NCBI RefSeq assembly: GCF_010500815.1
Contig: NZ_JAAAMG010000003.1
Location: 186,001-250,000, forward strand
Direction of reading: 5' to 3'
From: Jiella pacifica
GTDB taxonomy: Bacteria > Pseudomonadota > Alphaproteobacteria > Rhizobiales > Rhizobiaceae
DNA length: 64,000 nucleotides
Shown here piece by piece: positions 1 through 10,247 of this stretch. Within the stretch, counting starts at the first letter, position 1. Every line of letters begins with the position of its first letter. The position numbers were made by a program, and so were the translations under genes. Under the pieces are notes generated by a model. The model ran no database searches, was not told where the DNA came from, and worked only from the letters and a program-made list of their open reading frames with translations.

Positions 1-189
1 ATCATGAAGACGCCGAATGGCGAGAACCCGCTGGTCCATGGCGCGACGCCGATCCTCGGCGTCGACGTGTGGGAGCATTCCTACTACATCGACTATCGCA
101 ACGCCCGGCCGAAGTACCTCTCGGCCTTCGTCGACAACCTCGTCAACTGGGACTACGTCCTCGAATGCTACGAGAAGGCGGCCGGCTGA
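1..189 (+). CDS. sodB: Superoxide dismutase [Fe/Mn], C-terminal part (gene runs in from the left)
   Basis: Only the last 62 or so codons are present; the frame is open from base 1, so the true start lies outside the window. The fragment carries the C-terminal signature of Fe/Mn superoxide dismutase: the metal-binding DVWEH motif followed by YYIDYRNARPKY and a VNWDYV tail. In this family the Asp and His of DxWEH ligate the catalytic iron or manganese that dismutes superoxide to oxygen and peroxide in the cytoplasm. A strong hairpin terminator follows the stop. The metal cannot be decided from this fragment. Confidence 0.93.
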   Translation: MMKTPNGENPLVHGATPILGVDVWEHSYYIDYRNARPKYLSAFVDNLVNWDYVLECYEKAAG

Positions 190-544
190 GGCTGCTGCCG
201 GCGGGGCAGGTCCCGCAGCTTTCCTGATGTCGCAACGGCTCCGGCGTTATCGCCGGGGCCGTTTTCGCTTCACAGGACGGGTTTGAAGGGGAAGGCGGAT
301 CGTTCGTCTCTGGCATCGCGTCCCCACGGAATGTCTCGGTCGAAAGACGTCGGTGGCGCCGGGGCAGACGCAGAGAAACGTTCCTGACTGTCTGCCCCCC
401 ATGACCGACGCAGGCGCCCGTCCGGATCCGGACAAGCGTTCGTGAGCCGGCTCTTCGTCCTTCCCCCGTTGCCGCAGACTGGAAGACTTCCAAATTCTGC
501 CACGGTGCCGCAGATGACGCGGTGTAGCCGAGGAGCTTCCAGAC
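190..544. other. Intergenic stretch sodB - cytochrome c'
   Basis: It holds the sodB terminator (234-267) and presumably the promoter of the cytochrome gene. I see no convincing gene in it on either strand. Confidence 0.6.
234..267 (+). terminator. Rho-independent terminator after sodB
   Basis: A 13-bp stem (AACGGCTCCGGCG paired with CGCCGGGGCCGTT, one G-U pair) with a TTAT loop ends in a T-rich run at 262-265. It sits 45 bases after the sodB stop, so it very probably ends that transcript. Confidence 0.8.
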
Positions 545-1009
545 ATGACGAACAGACGCCCTTTCAGCCTCGCCGTCCTCGCCCTTTGCGGCGCTGCGGT
601 GCTCGCCGTCCCGGCGCTCGCGCAAAATCTCGACGCGATCGAAAAGCGCCAGCAGCTGATGAAGGACAACGGCAAGGCCGCCAAGGCGGCCGGCGCGATT
701 CTGAAGGGTGAGGCCGAATTCTCGCCGGACAAGGCGACGGAGATCTTCACGCAGATGCACGAGATCTCGGTGAAGTTCGGCGACTATTTCCCGGAGGATT
801 CCAAGACCGGCGGCAAGACCGAGGCCGCGCCCGCCATCTGGGAAAAGCCGGAGGCGTTCAAGGCCGCCCTCGCCAAATATCAGGAAGACACCCAGGCAGC
901 GGTCGACGCCGCGCCGCAGGACGTCGACACCTTCAAGCAGGCCTTCGGCATGGTCGCGCAGAACTGCAAGGGCTGCCACGAGGACTTCCGCATCGACACG
1001 GACAACTAA
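545..1009 (+). CDS. Cytochrome c' (class II c-type cytochrome)
   Basis: A 154-residue protein with an N-terminal signal peptide of about 26 residues ending in VPALAQ, which exports it to the periplasm. The rest is helical and charged, and the single haem-binding motif CKGCH lies close to the C-terminus at about residues 141-145, the hallmark position for cytochrome c'. Family members form four-helix bundles with five-coordinate haem that bind NO and CO and are linked to protection from nitrosative stress. There is no obvious redox partner beside it; it stands alone between two non-coding stretches. The N-terminal residues QNLDAIEKRQQLMK match the usual start of the mature domain. Confidence 0.92.
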   Translation: MTNRRPFSLAVLALCGAAVLAVPALAQNLDAIEKRQQLMKDNGKAAKAAGAILKGEAEFSPDKATEIFTQMHEISVKFGDYFPEDSKTGGKTEAAPAIWEKPEAFKAALAKYQEDTQAAVDAAPQDVDTFKQAFGMVAQNCKGCHEDFRIDTDN

Positions 1010-1366
1010 ACCTGTCGTTCATTGGAAGGTGACGTGCCCTGCACCGTCAGCTTCGATGGGCCGGGTCCGGCCCATCGATCGGTCGCCGTTCCCATCGTCC
1101 GTGATCGACCCGCTCCTGAACCGCCCATTCTCTCGAACCGCCCATCGACGTCCCTGACGGCGGCTCGTACCCACTCTGACCGTCGTCCTTCGCTTCGCTG
1201 GTTTCACCGCGCATCACCGCTCATTCGGGTCACGGCGTCGACCGCGAGGTCTGCGATGGGCTGCGAGGGGGCATACCTCCTACCCTGCGGGCAGTCGCTT
1301 TCCGATTGAAGGTAATTTTCGCTTATAGTATCTCAGGTGAACCGTTCCTCCCTGAGAGTGTGGGTG
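1010..1366. other. Intergenic stretch with inverted repeat, no gene seen
   Basis: Besides the inverted repeat at 1053-1078 it contains an AT-richer patch around 1310-1335, just before the Hint-domain gene, that may hold its promoter. No coding signal was found on either strand. Confidence 0.5.
1053..1078. repeat. Perfect 12-bp inverted repeat downstream of cytochrome c'
   Basis: TCGATGGGCCGG and its reverse complement are separated by only GT. It starts 44 bases after the cytochrome stop. No T-run follows, so it may be a Rho-independent-like stem, an mRNA 3' stabiliser or an operator. Confidence 0.5.
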
Positions 1367-2320
1367 ATGGCCGAGACCAAACCAATCTACTTGGCTGCCG
1401 CGATCGTCAATCCGGATGGATCCTTCACCGCGTCCACGGGCATCGCCTGGTACACCGTCAGCGACAATGTCCAGGAGGACGCGACCGACTCCCTCACGCA
1501 GCTGGGTGACGTCGCCGACGAGTCCTTCGTCGCCGTCTCGGCGTCCGATACCGCCTTCACCTTCACCTATGTCGCAGCGACGGCCAACGGCGACGGGTTC
1601 ATCGGCAAGTTCACCGGGAACGGGAAATACTATCTCTTTCAATATTACTCCGATTACCCGTCCGGTCAGGCCATTTCGGTGCTCGACCAACCCTTCACCA
1701 TCCAGTGTTTCACGACGGGCACCAAAATTGCGACGGCGCGCGGCGAGGTTCCCGTCGAGCGATTGCTTGTCGGCGACATGGCCGTGACCGCCGGTGCGGC
1801 GGAGCGTCCCATTCTCTGGATCGGCCGGCGGACGATCGACTGCACCGGTGAAAACGCCCACAGGGCTCCCGTCCGGGTCCGGGCAGGGGCCTTCGGCGCA
1901 GGCGTTCCAAAGCGCGACGTGTTCGTGTCGCCCGGCCATCCCGTGCTGGTGAGGCAGGGGGATGTCGAGGTGCTCGTCCCGATCATGAATCTGATCAACG
2001 GCACGACCATCGAGCGGACGTCGATGCCATCCGTGACCTACTGGCATGTCGAACTCGACCAGCACGACATCCTGCTTGCCGACGGCCTGCCGGCCGAAAG
2101 CTTCTTCGACATGGGCTCGCGCGGCTGGTTCGACGACGATCTCGACGACGTGCTTGCCGATCCCGATCTGATCCCCTCTGGCCAGCACGGCCGCTGCCGG
2201 GAAATCGCCGTCGACGGTCCGCTGATCGAAGCCGAGCGTCGACGTCTCGCCGATCTTTTCTATGCCGACCTCGCCGCCCAATGCGCCTGGCCGACCGCCG
2301 GGCAATATGCGACCTCGTGA
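1367..2320 (+). CDS. Hint (Hedgehog/intein)-domain protein
   Basis: About 317 residues from the ATG at 1367; an in-frame GTG at 1337 would add ten residues, but MAETKPIY looks like the natural N-terminus. Residues 1-110 are a Thr/Ser-rich, beta-like segment with no recognised family. From about residue 112 comes a Hint_2-type domain: the candidate nucleophile Cys in CFTTGT, then the VERLLVGD turn, SPGHPVLV, the segment YWHVELDQHDILLADGLPAE and a short tail. In known Hint domains the Cys begins an N-S acyl shift leading to self-cleavage. Many alphaproteobacterial members are secreted, but no classical signal peptide is seen here. The substrate or partner is unknown. The gene stands alone. Confidence 0.85.
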   Translation: MAETKPIYLAAAIVNPDGSFTASTGIAWYTVSDNVQEDATDSLTQLGDVADESFVAVSASDTAFTFTYVAATANGDGFIGKFTGNGKYYLFQYYSDYPSGQAISVLDQPFTIQCFTTGTKIATARGEVPVERLLVGDMAVTAGAAERPILWIGRRTIDCTGENAHRAPVRVRAGAFGAGVPKRDVFVSPGHPVLVRQGDVEVLVPIMNLINGTTIERTSMPSVTYWHVELDQHDILLADGLPAESFFDMGSRGWFDDDLDDVLADPDLIPSGQHGRCREIAVDGPLIEAERRRLADLFYADLAAQCAWPTAGQYATS

Positions 2321-2383
2321 CATCATGAGCCGGGAGGCGGGGTCGTTCTGCGCGGTGGTAACTCAAGGCCAAAGATCCGAAGA

Positions 2384-2406
2384 CGGCCGCAATCCTCTTG
2401 CGGCCG
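2384..2406. terminator. Hairpin between convergent genes
   Basis: CGGCCGCAA - TCCTC - TTGCGGCCG forms a perfect 9-bp stem midway between the Hint gene (plus) and the lipoprotein gene (minus). It could serve both directions. No long T-run is present. Confidence 0.55.
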
Positions 2407-2490
2407 CGCGTCGATGGCGGGGGCTTTGGGGCCGCGCTCGCCTGCACGGCCGCCAACTTCCGGTCGCGCCGTGCGCTGAAAGTGGCGTGC

Positions 2491-2895
2491 TCAGCCGCAG
2501 CGGACGCTGGTGATTCTGTTTTCGTCGTTGGTGTCGAGGTTCAGGCGGCCGGGAAGGAATTCCTGAGTGACCGGCTGGTTGGGGAAGAGGATGCGCACCT
2601 CCTCGGCCCCCGTCGCCTCCTTGGCCCGGTCGGCCGTGACGCTGGTGGCGAGTTCGCCGACGACGAAGCTCGCGGCGGAGGCATTGCAGCTGCCGCCCGT
2701 TCCGCCGAGCGCGGCGCCCTGTCCTGCCGGTGGTGCGACACTGCCGCCCGGTTGCCCGCCGAGCGTCGAACTGCCGGCAGGGGAAAGCGGCGCTCCGGCG
2801 GTGGGCAGCGGTGCGGGACGCCGGTCCGTGCTCGAACAGGCGCCGCTCGCAAGGGCGATCATGATGATGGCGGCGGTGGCTAGTGGCTTCGGCAT
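2491..2895 (-). CDS. Putative lipoprotein, peptidase inhibitor I78 family
   Basis: 134 residues. The N-terminus is a lipoprotein signal with lipobox ASGAC (Cys about residue 20), followed by a Pro/Gly/Ala/Ser-rich linker of about 45 residues. The C-terminal 65 residues match the I78 inhibitor pattern: a buried Cys (GGSCNA), the acidic/aliphatic helix SFVVGELATSV, then RILFPNQPVTQEFLPGRLN and a final ITSVRCG. Members inhibit secreted serine peptidases; here the protein would be anchored in the inner or outer membrane facing the periplasm. It is monocistronic and converges with the Hint gene. Confidence 0.8.
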   Translation of the reverse strand: MPKPLATAAIIMIALASGACSSTDRRPAPLPTAGAPLSPAGSSTLGGQPGGSVAPPAGQGAALGGTGGSCNASAASFVVGELATSVTADRAKEATGAEEVRILFPNQPVTQEFLPGRLNLDTNDENRITSVRCG

Positions 2896-3075
2896 GGGGC
2901 CTCTCCTGTCGCTTCGCGTGCTTGCGTCTTCATCTCGTCTTCATGTCGCCGCGGGTGGCAGCTCGGCGGCCCGGTCGGTCCGGCTCGAGCGATCCGGTTC
3001 GATCGTTCCGGCAAACCTCTGCAACTACGGACGTCATGGTCTAGCCGCGAACCGGGCAATTGTTCCGGTCGCGCG

Positions 3076-3774
3076 TCAGTTTCGTCTCGCATCCGGCGAC
3101 AGCAGGATCTGCGGCATCCGCGCAGGTTCCTCCTCGTCGGGCGGCAACTGCGCCCGCCGGCGATGGGCGGCCTGGCCGTTGACCATCCTCACCTCGCCGT
3201 TCAGCACCATCCTCAAGGCGTGCGGATAGAGCCGGTGCTCGGCCCGCAGCAGCCGCTCGGCCAGCATCTCGGCGGTGTCGCCCGGTTCGACGGCGATCGC
3301 CGCCTGGGCGATGATCGGCCCCTCGTCCATGCGCTCGGTCACGTAATGGACCGTGCAGCCATGGATGCGCATGCCGGCGGCAAGCGCCCGGGCATGGGTG
3401 TCGAGACCGGGAAACAACGGCAGGAGGGACGGATGGATGTTGATCATCCGGCCCTCGAAGCGGCGCACGAAGTCGTCCGTCAGGAGCCGCATGTAGCCGG
3501 CGAGGCAGATCACGTCCGGCTGCGCCGCCTCAAGCACGTCGAGGACGGCACGCTCGTGGGCCTCGCGGCTCTCATAGGCCTTCTGGTCGATGGCGTGGGC
3601 GGCGATGCCGTGGCGCCTGGCCATCTCGAGGCCGCCGGCATCCGGCCGATTGGCGATCACCAGCACCACCTCGCCCGGAAAGTCCGGATCCATGCAGGCG
3701 GCGATGATCGCCCTCATGTTGGAACCGCGGCCCGAGATCAGCACCGCGATGCGCTTGCGTCCGGTCCGGCTCAT
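3076..3774 (-). CDS. purN: Phosphoribosylglycinamide formyltransferase PurN
   Basis: 232 residues. It transfers a formyl group from 10-formyl-THF to GAR in step 3 of purine synthesis. Diagnostic motifs are the N-terminal [11 protein letters not shown] phosphate loop, LAGYMRLL, the catalytic Asn-His region [18 protein letters not shown] and the [14 protein letters not shown] segment. The last 30 or so residues are a basic, non-conserved tail. Its ATG overlaps the stop of purM by four bases (ATGA), so the two are translationally coupled in a purM-purN operon read leftward. Confidence 0.97.
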   Translation of the reverse strand: MSRTGRKRIAVLISGRGSNMRAIIAACMDPDFPGEVVLVIANRPDAGGLEMARRHGIAAHAIDQKAYESREAHERAVLDVLEAAQPDVICLAGYMRLLTDDFVRRFEGRMINIHPSLLPLFPGLDTHARALAAGMRIHGCTVHYVTERMDEGPIIAQAAIAVEPGDTAEMLAERLLRAEHRLYPHALRMVLNGEVRMVNGQAAHRRRAQLPPDEEEPARMPQILLSPDARRN

Positions 3775-4841
3775 CGCGCCGACGGCTCGCCGGTGAAGAC
3801 GACACCTTCGCCGTCCCGCGGCACCAGCCGGCCGAGCGAGACGACGCTCTCGCCGGCACCCTGCAGCATGGCGGCGGCGGTGGCCGCGTCGGCTTCAGTG
3901 ACGACGACGATCATGCCGACGCCGCAATTGAAGGTGCGCAGCATCTCCGGCGTGGCGATGCCGCCCGTTCGTTGCAGCCAGGAAAACACCGGCGGCATGG
4001 CGAGGGCGGCAAGATCGATCTCGGCGGCGAGATGGTCCGGCAGGACGCGCGGGATGTTTTCCGTGAAGCCGCCGCCGGTGATGTGGGCGAGCGCCTTGAT
4101 GCCGGCGCCGCCCCGGATCGCCTGAAGCAGTGGCTTGACGTAGATCCGGGTCGGCTCGAGCAGCGACTCGCCGAGGCTGCGGCCGGCCTCGAAGGGGGCG
4201 GGTGCGTCGTAGGCAAGGCCGCTCGTCTCGACGATGCGCCGGACCAGCGAATAGCCGTTGGAGTGAATGCCCGAGGAGGCAAGGCCGAGGATCACGTCGC
4301 CGGCGGCCAGCAGCTCCGTCTGCGGCAGCAGGCCGCCGCGCTCTGCGGCGCCAACGGCAAAGCCGGCGAGATCGTAGTCGCCCTTCGCGTAGAGGCCCGG
4401 CATCTCCGCCGTCTCGCCGCCCAGAAGCGCGCAGCCGGCGATCCGGCAGCCTTCCGCGATGCCCTTGACGATCGCGGCGCCTTCCGCCGGATCGAGGCGG
4501 CCGGTGGCGTAATAGTCCAGGAAGAGCAGCGGCTCGGCGCCCTGGACGACCAGGTCGTTGACGCACATGGCGACGAGATCGATGCCGATCGTCTCGTGCC
4601 GGCCGGTCTCGATGGCGATCTTCACCTTGGTGCCGACGCCGTCATTCGCCGCGACCAGGATCGGATCGGCAAAGCCCGCCGCCTTGAGGTCGAACAGGCC
4701 GCCGAAGCCGCCGATCTCGCCGTCCGCGCCGGACCGCGCCGTCGAACGCACGAAGGGCTTGATCCGCCGGACCATGTCGTTGCCCGCATCGATATCGACG
4801 CCGGCGTCGCGATAGGTCAATGAATTGCGCTTGTCTGCCAT
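3771..4841 (-). CDS. purM: Phosphoribosylformylglycinamidine cyclo-ligase PurM (AIR synthetase)
   Basis: 356 residues from the ATG at 4841 ([20 protein letters not shown]), a typical PurM start; the upstream open frame is not homologous. It converts FGAM to AIR with ATP. Conserved blocks include the Gly-rich FGGLFDL, the VGTKVKIA nucleotide region, [25 protein letters not shown] and the late [15 protein letters not shown]. It is the first gene of the purM-purN unit and is divergent from the CDP-alcohol transferase, with about 260 bases of shared upstream region. No purine riboswitch was recognised there. Confidence 0.97.
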   Translation of the reverse strand: MADKRNSLTYRDAGVDIDAGNDMVRRIKPFVRSTARSGADGEIGGFGGLFDLKAAGFADPILVAANDGVGTKVKIAIETGRHETIGIDLVAMCVNDLVVQGAEPLLFLDYYATGRLDPAEGAAIVKGIAEGCRIAGCALLGGETAEMPGLYAKGDYDLAGFAVGAAERGGLLPQTELLAAGDVILGLASSGIHSNGYSLVRRIVETSGLAYDAPAPFEAGRSLGESLLEPTRIYVKPLLQAIRGGAGIKALAHITGGGFTENIPRVLPDHLAAEIDLAALAMPPVFSWLQRTGGIATPEMLRTFNCGVGMIVVVTEADAATAAAMLQGAGESVVSLGRLVPRDGEGVVFTGEPSAR

Positions 4842-5104
4842 CTCGCTCCGCGCCCCTTTGGACGGGAGTTGACACGATCGAAAGCTGCGAGCAAGACCCG
4901 CAGGATGGTCCAGGCTCTCGCAAGCAGTGTTTTGGCAGTGGCTCCAAGGGCCCGCCCGCTGTCGCGGCCGGCGGGAATGCCCGCTCTGCAAGGGTGGTCG
5001 ACGCCGCGGCGGGCGGTGCCGGAGGGGGCGGCGCAGCGGGTGAGGACGCAGCGGTCGAGGGTGCTGCGGCAGGCGGCGAACGATCACCCGTACCGAGGCG
5101 CCCG

Positions 5105-5662
5105 ATGACCATCCCGAACCTCATCTCGATCGCCCGACTGTTCGCCGTCCCGGTGATGATCTGGGCGCTGATCGACGGCCGATTCGGCCTCGCCTTCGTC
5201 ATCTTCGTCGTCGCCGGCATATCCGATGCGGTCGACGGCGCCATCGCCCGGCATTTCGACCAGCAGTCGACGCTCGGCCTCTATCTCGACCCGATCGCCG
5301 ACAAGGCGCTGCTCGCCGCCGTCTTCATCAGCCTCGGCGTCCTCGGGCGGCTGCCTGACTGGCTGGCCATCGCGGTGGTCAGCCGCGACGTGCTGATCGT
5401 CTCGGCCTTCCTGCTCTCCTATGTCATGGGATGGCCGATGGAGGTGCGCCCGCTCTTCGTCTCCAAGGCGACCACGGCGGCGCAGATCGTTCTGGCCGCC
5501 ACCGTTCTCGGCGAAGCGGCGTTCGGGATCGACCTCGGACTTGTCACCGATATTCTTCTCGTCGTGACGCTGATCTTGACCGTCGCCTCCGCGGTTGCCT
5601 ATCTCCTCGACTGGCTCCGGCACATGGCCTCGCCAGGCGGGCCTGAACGCCGGAACGGCTAG
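5105..5662 (+). CDS. CDP-alcohol phosphatidyltransferase family protein (PgsA-like)
   Basis: 185 residues. The ATG at 5105 ([16 protein letters not shown]) is chosen because it gives the usual family N-terminus. The protein has about five to six membrane helices and the full CDP-alcohol signature D-x2-D-G-x2-A-R-x8-G-x3-D-x3-D, seen as [11 protein letters not shown] followed by [11 protein letters not shown]. Such enzymes displace CMP from CDP-diacylglycerol with an alcohol, making phosphatidylglycerol phosphate or cardiolipin. The length is closest to PgsA-type proteins and too short for phosphatidylcholine synthase. It heads a plus-strand run with the AI-2E permease, hda and ppk. Confidence 0.9.
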   Translation: MTIPNLISIARLFAVPVMIWALIDGRFGLAFVIFVVAGISDAVDGAIARHFDQQSTLGLYLDPIADKALLAAVFISLGVLGRLPDWLAIAVVSRDVLIVSAFLLSYVMGWPMEVRPLFVSKATTAAQIVLAATVLGEAAFGIDLGLVTDILLVVTLILTVASAVAYLLDWLRHMASPGGPERRNG

Positions 5663-5837
5663 AACGCAAAGACGGCGAGTGGAGCGGGTTCAAGATTCGT
5701 CGCATCCGCCCGGGAGCTTGGCGAGACCTTCGACTTCGAGCCCGCATGCCGCCATATGTCCGACGAATGTCCTGCGGATCCGCCAGTCGGGCAGGCATTC
5801 CCTCTCACGAACTCTCCAGATCAGGACACCAGGACCC

Positions 5838-7007
5838 ATGACCGACCAGAGCGCGCTGATCAAGCGTCAGGTTCTGTTCTGGAGCGTCGCGGCCTTCGTG
5901 GCGGTGCTGCTGCTCTGGCTGTTTTCCGGCATTCTCCTGCCATTCGTCCTCGGCATGGTGATCGCCTATTTCCTCGATCCGGTGGCCGACTGGCTGGAGC
6001 GGCGCGGGGTTTCGCGGCTCTGGGCGACGGTTCTCATTCTCGGCCTGTTCGTGCTGATCTTTGCCGGCGTTCTCGTCATTCTCGTGCCGGTGATCGCCAA
6101 CCAGATCGGCGGCCTCGCCACTCGCGTCCCCGAATATGTGGACCGGATCCAGACGATCATCGAGAGCATCCGCTCGAGCTCGATCGGATGGCTGTTGCCG
6201 GAGGGCGAGGCGAACCTGAAGCAGGATCTCGCAACTCTCTTCAGTGAGGGATCGGGGATCATCTCGTCCTTCATCGCCTCGCTCTGGTCGTCGTCGCTCG
6301 CCGTCGTCAATTTCGTCTCGCTCTTCGTCGTGACGCCGGTCGTCGCCTTCTACATGCTGCTCGACTGGGACCGGATGGTCGACAAGATCGACGACTGGGT
6401 GCCACGCCAGCACGTCGGCACGGTGCGGCGCCTGTTCCGCGACATCGACCGCTCCGTCGCCGGCTTCCTGCGCGGGCAGGGGAGCCTGTGCCTCATCCTC
6501 GGCACCTTCTACGGCGTCAGCCTGTCGCTCGTCGGGTTGAATTTCGGGCTGCTCATCGGCCTCTTCGCCGGCCTGGTCTCCTTCATTCCCTATGTCGGCT
6601 CGATCAGTGGCCTGTTGCTTTCGGTCGGTGTCGCGCTGGTGCAGTTCTGGCCGGAATGGCCGTGGATCGTCGCCGTCGCGGCGATCTTCTTCGTCGGCCA
6701 GTTCTTCGAGGGCAACATCCTGCAGCCCAAGCTGGTCGGCGCCTCCGTCGGGCTGCATCCGGTCTGGCTGATGTTCGCGCTGCTCGCCTTCGGCGCGATG
6801 TTCGGTTTCGTCGGGCTCCTGATCGCGGTTCCCTCGGCGGCCGCCGTCGGCGTCCTCGTCCGTTTCGCCCTCACCCAATATCTGCAGAGCGCCATGTATT
6901 TCGGCCGCGAGCCGACCCATGAGGAGGCGGTGATGATCGACAACGACATCGTACCGCCGGCTATTCCCGGGCGGCCCGGCTCCGCCGGCGTCGACCGGCC
7001 GGTCTGA
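5838..7007 (+). CDS. AI-2E family transporter (PerM-like)
   Basis: 389 residues from the ATG at 5838 (MTDQSALIKRQVLFWSV). Layout is two N-terminal helices, a helical cytoplasmic/periplasmic segment rich in charged residues (about 65-160), then six or so membrane helices. Family motifs are present in the C-terminal half: SFIPYVGSISG, GNILQPKLVGASVGLHP and FGFVGLLIAVP. The family includes the TqsA autoinducer-2 exporter, but most members have unknown or ion-transport roles. It sits 8 bases upstream of hda, a neighbourhood common in rhizobia. Confidence 0.9.
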   Translation: MTDQSALIKRQVLFWSVAAFVAVLLLWLFSGILLPFVLGMVIAYFLDPVADWLERRGVSRLWATVLILGLFVLIFAGVLVILVPVIANQIGGLATRVPEYVDRIQTIIESIRSSSIGWLLPEGEANLKQDLATLFSEGSGIISSFIASLWSSSLAVVNFVSLFVVTPVVAFYMLLDWDRMVDKIDDWVPRQHVGTVRRLFRDIDRSVAGFLRGQGSLCLILGTFYGVSLSLVGLNFGLLIGLFAGLVSFIPYVGSISGLLLSVGVALVQFWPEWPWIVAVAAIFFVGQFFEGNILQPKLVGASVGLHPVWLMFALLAFGAMFGFVGLLIAVPSAAAVGVLVRFALTQYLQSAMYFGREPTHEEAVMIDNDIVPPAIPGRPGSAGVDRPV

Positions 7008-7015
7008 GGCGGACG

Positions 7016-7684
7016 ATGGCGAGGCAACTGCCGCTCGATCTTCCGCACAGCCCCTCCCATTCGCGTGACGATCTCGTCCTGTCGGCGGCCAACCGCCTGG
7101 CTGTCGAGGCGGTGGACGCCTGGCCGTCCTGGCCGCATCCGGTGCTCTTCGTCTCGGGTCCGCCGGGCTCCGGCAAAAGCCATCTCGCCGCGGTCTGGGC
7201 CGGGCAGGCGGGGGCCGTCGCTGCGGGCCGCGACGCCGTCGGATCGATCCTGTCGCAGCGCGATTTTCGTGTCGTCGTCGACGACGTCGATCGTGGCAAC
7301 CTCGACGAGCCGGCGCTGTTCGCTTTGGTCAATGCCGCCCGGCTCGGCGGCGGGTCGCTGCTTCTGACCAGCCGGATCGCGCCGTCGGCGATCCCGTTCG
7401 CGACGCCCGACCTGCGCTCGCGTCTCGCCGCCGCGACGACCGCCCGCCTCGGAGCGCCCGACGACGCGCTGCTTACCGGGGTCCTGGCAAAGCTCTTCGC
7501 CGATCGGCAGATCGAGGTCGAGGCGGCGGCGCTGGGCTATCTCGTCGCCCGGATGGAACGCTCGCTCGACGCGGCCCGGCAAATCGTCGCGGCGATCGAC
7601 CGGGAGGCGCTGGCCGAAAAACGGCGGGTCACGCGGCCGTTGCTGCGCCGCGTTCTGGAGCAGGGGGGCTGGCATACGGGCTGA
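7016..7684 (+). CDS. hdaA: DnaA-related regulatory inactivation protein Hda (HdaA)
   Basis: 222 residues. It is a short DnaA-like AAA+ protein without the DnaA DNA-binding domain. The N-terminal [10 protein letters not shown] carries a clamp-binding QLPLDL motif, as in E. coli Hda. The Walker [10 protein letters not shown] follows at about 45-53, and a DDVDRGN segment stands at the Walker B position. In family members the protein binds the DNA-loaded beta clamp and stimulates hydrolysis of DnaA-ATP, preventing re-initiation. It lies directly after the AI-2E permease and 64 bases before ppk. Confidence 0.92.
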   Translation: MARQLPLDLPHSPSHSRDDLVLSAANRLAVEAVDAWPSWPHPVLFVSGPPGSGKSHLAAVWAGQAGAVAAGRDAVGSILSQRDFRVVVDDVDRGNLDEPALFALVNAARLGGGSLLLTSRIAPSAIPFATPDLRSRLAAATTARLGAPDDALLTGVLAKLFADRQIEVEAAALGYLVARMERSLDAARQIVAAIDREALAEKRRVTRPLLRRVLEQGGWHTG

Positions 7685-7748
7685 TCGCCATGTCATGAAA
7701 CCGTCTTGCCCGATGGTTAGGCGAGGGGCAGATGAAGGGGATGAGACG

Positions 7749-10247
7749 ATGAGCGACGAGGACGGCACCCGCACCCCGGAGAGCCCGGCAGAGACCTCGG
7801 CGGAGGGGACGCCGGCGAGCGAAGCCTCGCAGCCCGAGGCCCCCGCCAAGCGGGCCCCGCGGCGCCAGCGATCGGCCCCTGCCGCCAGCCGCACCCGCAC
7901 TCGCACCCGGACCTCCGCCGCCGCCGCATCCAAGGCGAAACAGGCCGAGCCCGACGCCGACAGGCGCTCGGCAGCCGTGGCCATCAACATCGAGCCGGCC
8001 ATGCACGAGACGACGGATCCGACCGCGGCGCTGGTCTCCGAAGCCGCGATGATCCTCGCCGACGTTCCCGCAGCGAATCAGCAGTCCGACAGGCCGGCCG
8101 GCGGCGACGCCGAACTGCCGGCGGACCGCTACATCAACCGCGAACTGTCCTGGCTGCAATTCAATCGCCGGGTTCTCGAAGAATCCCAGAACGAATCCCA
8201 TCCGCTGCTGGAGCGGGTGCGGTTCCTGTCGATCTCGGCCGACAATCTCGACGAGTTCTTCATGGTGCGCGTCGCCGGCCTCGCCGGGCAGGTGCGCGAG
8301 AAGGTGCCGGTGCGCTCGATCGACGGGATGACCCCGCAGGAACAGCTCGACCGGATCCTTGAGGCGGTCAGCGAGCTGCAGAGCGAGCAGCAGGCCTCCC
8401 TCGCCGGGCTGATGAAGGCGCTGCGGGCCGAGAAGATCATGATCGTCGGCGCCGGTGACCTCAAGGGCGAGGACCGCGCCTGGCTGCAGCGCGTCTTCGA
8501 GGAACGGATCTTCCCGATCCTGACGCCGCTGTCGGTCGATCCGGCCCATCCGTTTCCCTTCATCCCCAATCTCGGCTTCTCGATCGCCCTCTCCCTGGTG
8601 CGCGAGCGTGATTCCGCCGGCATGAACGCGCTGCTGCGTCTGCCGGTCGCCCTGCAGCGCTTCATCGAGATGCCGGTGACGGATGCGGGTGTCGCGCGGC
8701 TCGTGCCGATCGAGAGCGTCGTCGCCCTGTTCATCGGCAAGCTCTTCCCAGGTTACCGGGTCAAGGGATCCGGCACCTTCCGCATCATCCGCGATAGCGA
8801 CATCGAGGTCGAGGAAGAGGCCGAAGACCTCGTGCGGCTGTTCGAGAGCGCCTTGAAGCGCCGCCGGCGGGGTTCGGTCATCCGCATCGAGTTCGATTCG
8901 GTGATGCCGGAGACCCTGCGCAACTTCGTCGCCGCCGAATTGGAAGTGCCGGAAGCGCGCATCTCGGTGATGGACGGCATGCTGGCGCTCGATTCCATGT
9001 CGCAGCTGTGCAAGCTGCCGCGCGACGATCTGAAGTTCCCTCCCTACATCCCGCGCTTCCCCGAGCGGATCCGGGAGCATAACGGCGACTGTTTCGCGGC
9101 GATCCGGGAAAAGGACATCATCGTCCACCACCCGTACGAATCCTTCGACGTGGTCGTCCAGTTCGTCCGCCAGGCGGCGGCAGATCCCAACGTCATCGCC
9201 ATCAAGCAGACGCTCTACCGCACCTCGAACGACTCGCCGATCGTCCGCGCCCTGATCGACGCCGCCGAGGCCGGCAAATCGGTGACGGCCCTGATCGAGC
9301 TGAAGGCGCGCTTCGACGAGGAGGCGAACATCCGCTGGGCCCGCGACATGGAGCGGGCGGGCGTCCAGGTGGTGTTCGGCTTCATCGAGAAGAAGACCCA
9401 TGCCAAGCTGTCGCTGATCATCCGGCGGGAGGAGGGGCGGCTCGTCAGCTTCTGCCACATCGGCACCGGCAACTATCATCCGATCACCGCGAAGATCTAC
9501 ACGGACCTGTCCTACTTCACGGCCGATCCGGGCATCGCCCACGACGTCGGTCTCGTCTTCAACTACATCACCGGTTATGCCGAGCCTTCCGAGGTGAAGC
9601 GGCTCGCCGTCTCGCCGGTGACGATGCGTTCGAAGATCATCGGCCACATCGAGGACGAGATCGCCCATGTGAAGGCCGGACGGCCGGGCCAGATCTGGAT
9701 GAAGATGAATTCGCTGGTCGATGGCGCGGTGATCGACGCACTCTACCGGGCGAGCCAGGCGGGCGTCGAGATCGATCTCGTGGTGCGGGGCATCTGCTGC
9801 CTGAAGCCGCGGGTGCCGGGCTTGTCCGACAACATCCGCGTCAAGTCGATCGTCGGCCGCTTCCTCGAGCACAGCCGGATCTTCTGCTACGGCAACGGCC
9901 ACGGTCTGCCATCGGAACAGGCGATCGTCTATCTCGGCTCGGCCGACATGATGCCGCGCAATCTCGATCGGCGGGTCGAGGTGCTGGTGCCGATCACCAA
10001 CCCGACGGTCCACAGCCAGGTCTTGTCGCAGATCATGCTGGGCAATATCCTTGACAATCAGCAGAGCTGGTCGGTAGCTGCGGACGGGTCATCGCGCCGC
10101 ATCGTCGCGTCGCCGGGGGAACAGCCGTTCAATGCCCAACGTTACTTCATGACCAACCCGAGCTTGTCGGGCCGGGGCAAAGCGCTGAAGACGGATGCTC
10201 CAAGACTCATCGCAAGACAAAAGGCCGAGCACGGCCGCTTTGACTGA
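7749..10247 (+). CDS. ppk1: Polyphosphate kinase 1
   Basis: 832 residues from the ATG at 7749, which has AAGGGG eight bases upstream; an in-frame ATG at 7695 lacks such a site. The first 120 residues are a low-complexity Ala/Pro/Arg/Thr-rich extension not found in E. coli Ppk. The conserved enzyme begins at [20 protein letters not shown]. Later blocks include [12 protein letters not shown], the HHPYESFD segment carrying the phosphorylated His region, [18 protein letters not shown] with the second catalytic His, and [16 protein letters not shown]. It reversibly makes polyphosphate from ATP. Its 3' end overlaps the start of ppx. Confidence 0.96.
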   Translation: MSDEDGTRTPESPAETSAEGTPASEASQPEAPAKRAPRRQRSAPAASRTRTRTRTSAAAASKAKQAEPDADRRSAAVAINIEPAMHETTDPTAALVSEAAMILADVPAANQQSDRPAGGDAELPADRYINRELSWLQFNRRVLEESQNESHPLLERVRFLSISADNLDEFFMVRVAGLAGQVREKVPVRSIDGMTPQEQLDRILEAVSELQSEQQASLAGLMKALRAEKIMIVGAGDLKGEDRAWLQRVFEERIFPILTPLSVDPAHPFPFIPNLGFSIALSLVRERDSAGMNALLRLPVALQRFIEMPVTDAGVARLVPIESVVALFIGKLFPGYRVKGSGTFRIIRDSDIEVEEEAEDLVRLFESALKRRRRGSVIRIEFDSVMPETLRNFVAAELEVPEARISVMDGMLALDSMSQLCKLPRDDLKFPPYIPRFPERIREHNGDCFAAIREKDIIVHHPYESFDVVVQFVRQAAADPNVIAIKQTLYRTSNDSPIVRALIDAAEAGKSVTALIELKARFDEEANIRWARDMERAGVQVVFGFIEKKTHAKLSLIIRREEGRLVSFCHIGTGNYHPITAKIYTDLSYFTADPGIAHDVGLVFNYITGYAEPSEVKRLAVSPVTMRSKIIGHIEDEIAHVKAGRPGQIWMKMNSLVDGAVIDALYRASQAGVEIDLVVRGICCLKPRVPGLSDNIRVKSIVGRFLEHSRIFCYGNGHGLPSEQAIVYLGSADMMPRNLDRRVEVLVPITNPTVHSQVLSQIMLGNILDNQQSWSVAADGSSRRIVASPGEQPFNAQRYFMTNPSLSGRGKALKTDAPRLIARQKAEHGRFD

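Noticed and set aside
7629-10013. 794-codon open frame antisense to ppk1
   Set aside because: Asp/Arg/His-rich shadow typical of GC-rich DNA; the plus strand encodes an unmistakable Ppk.
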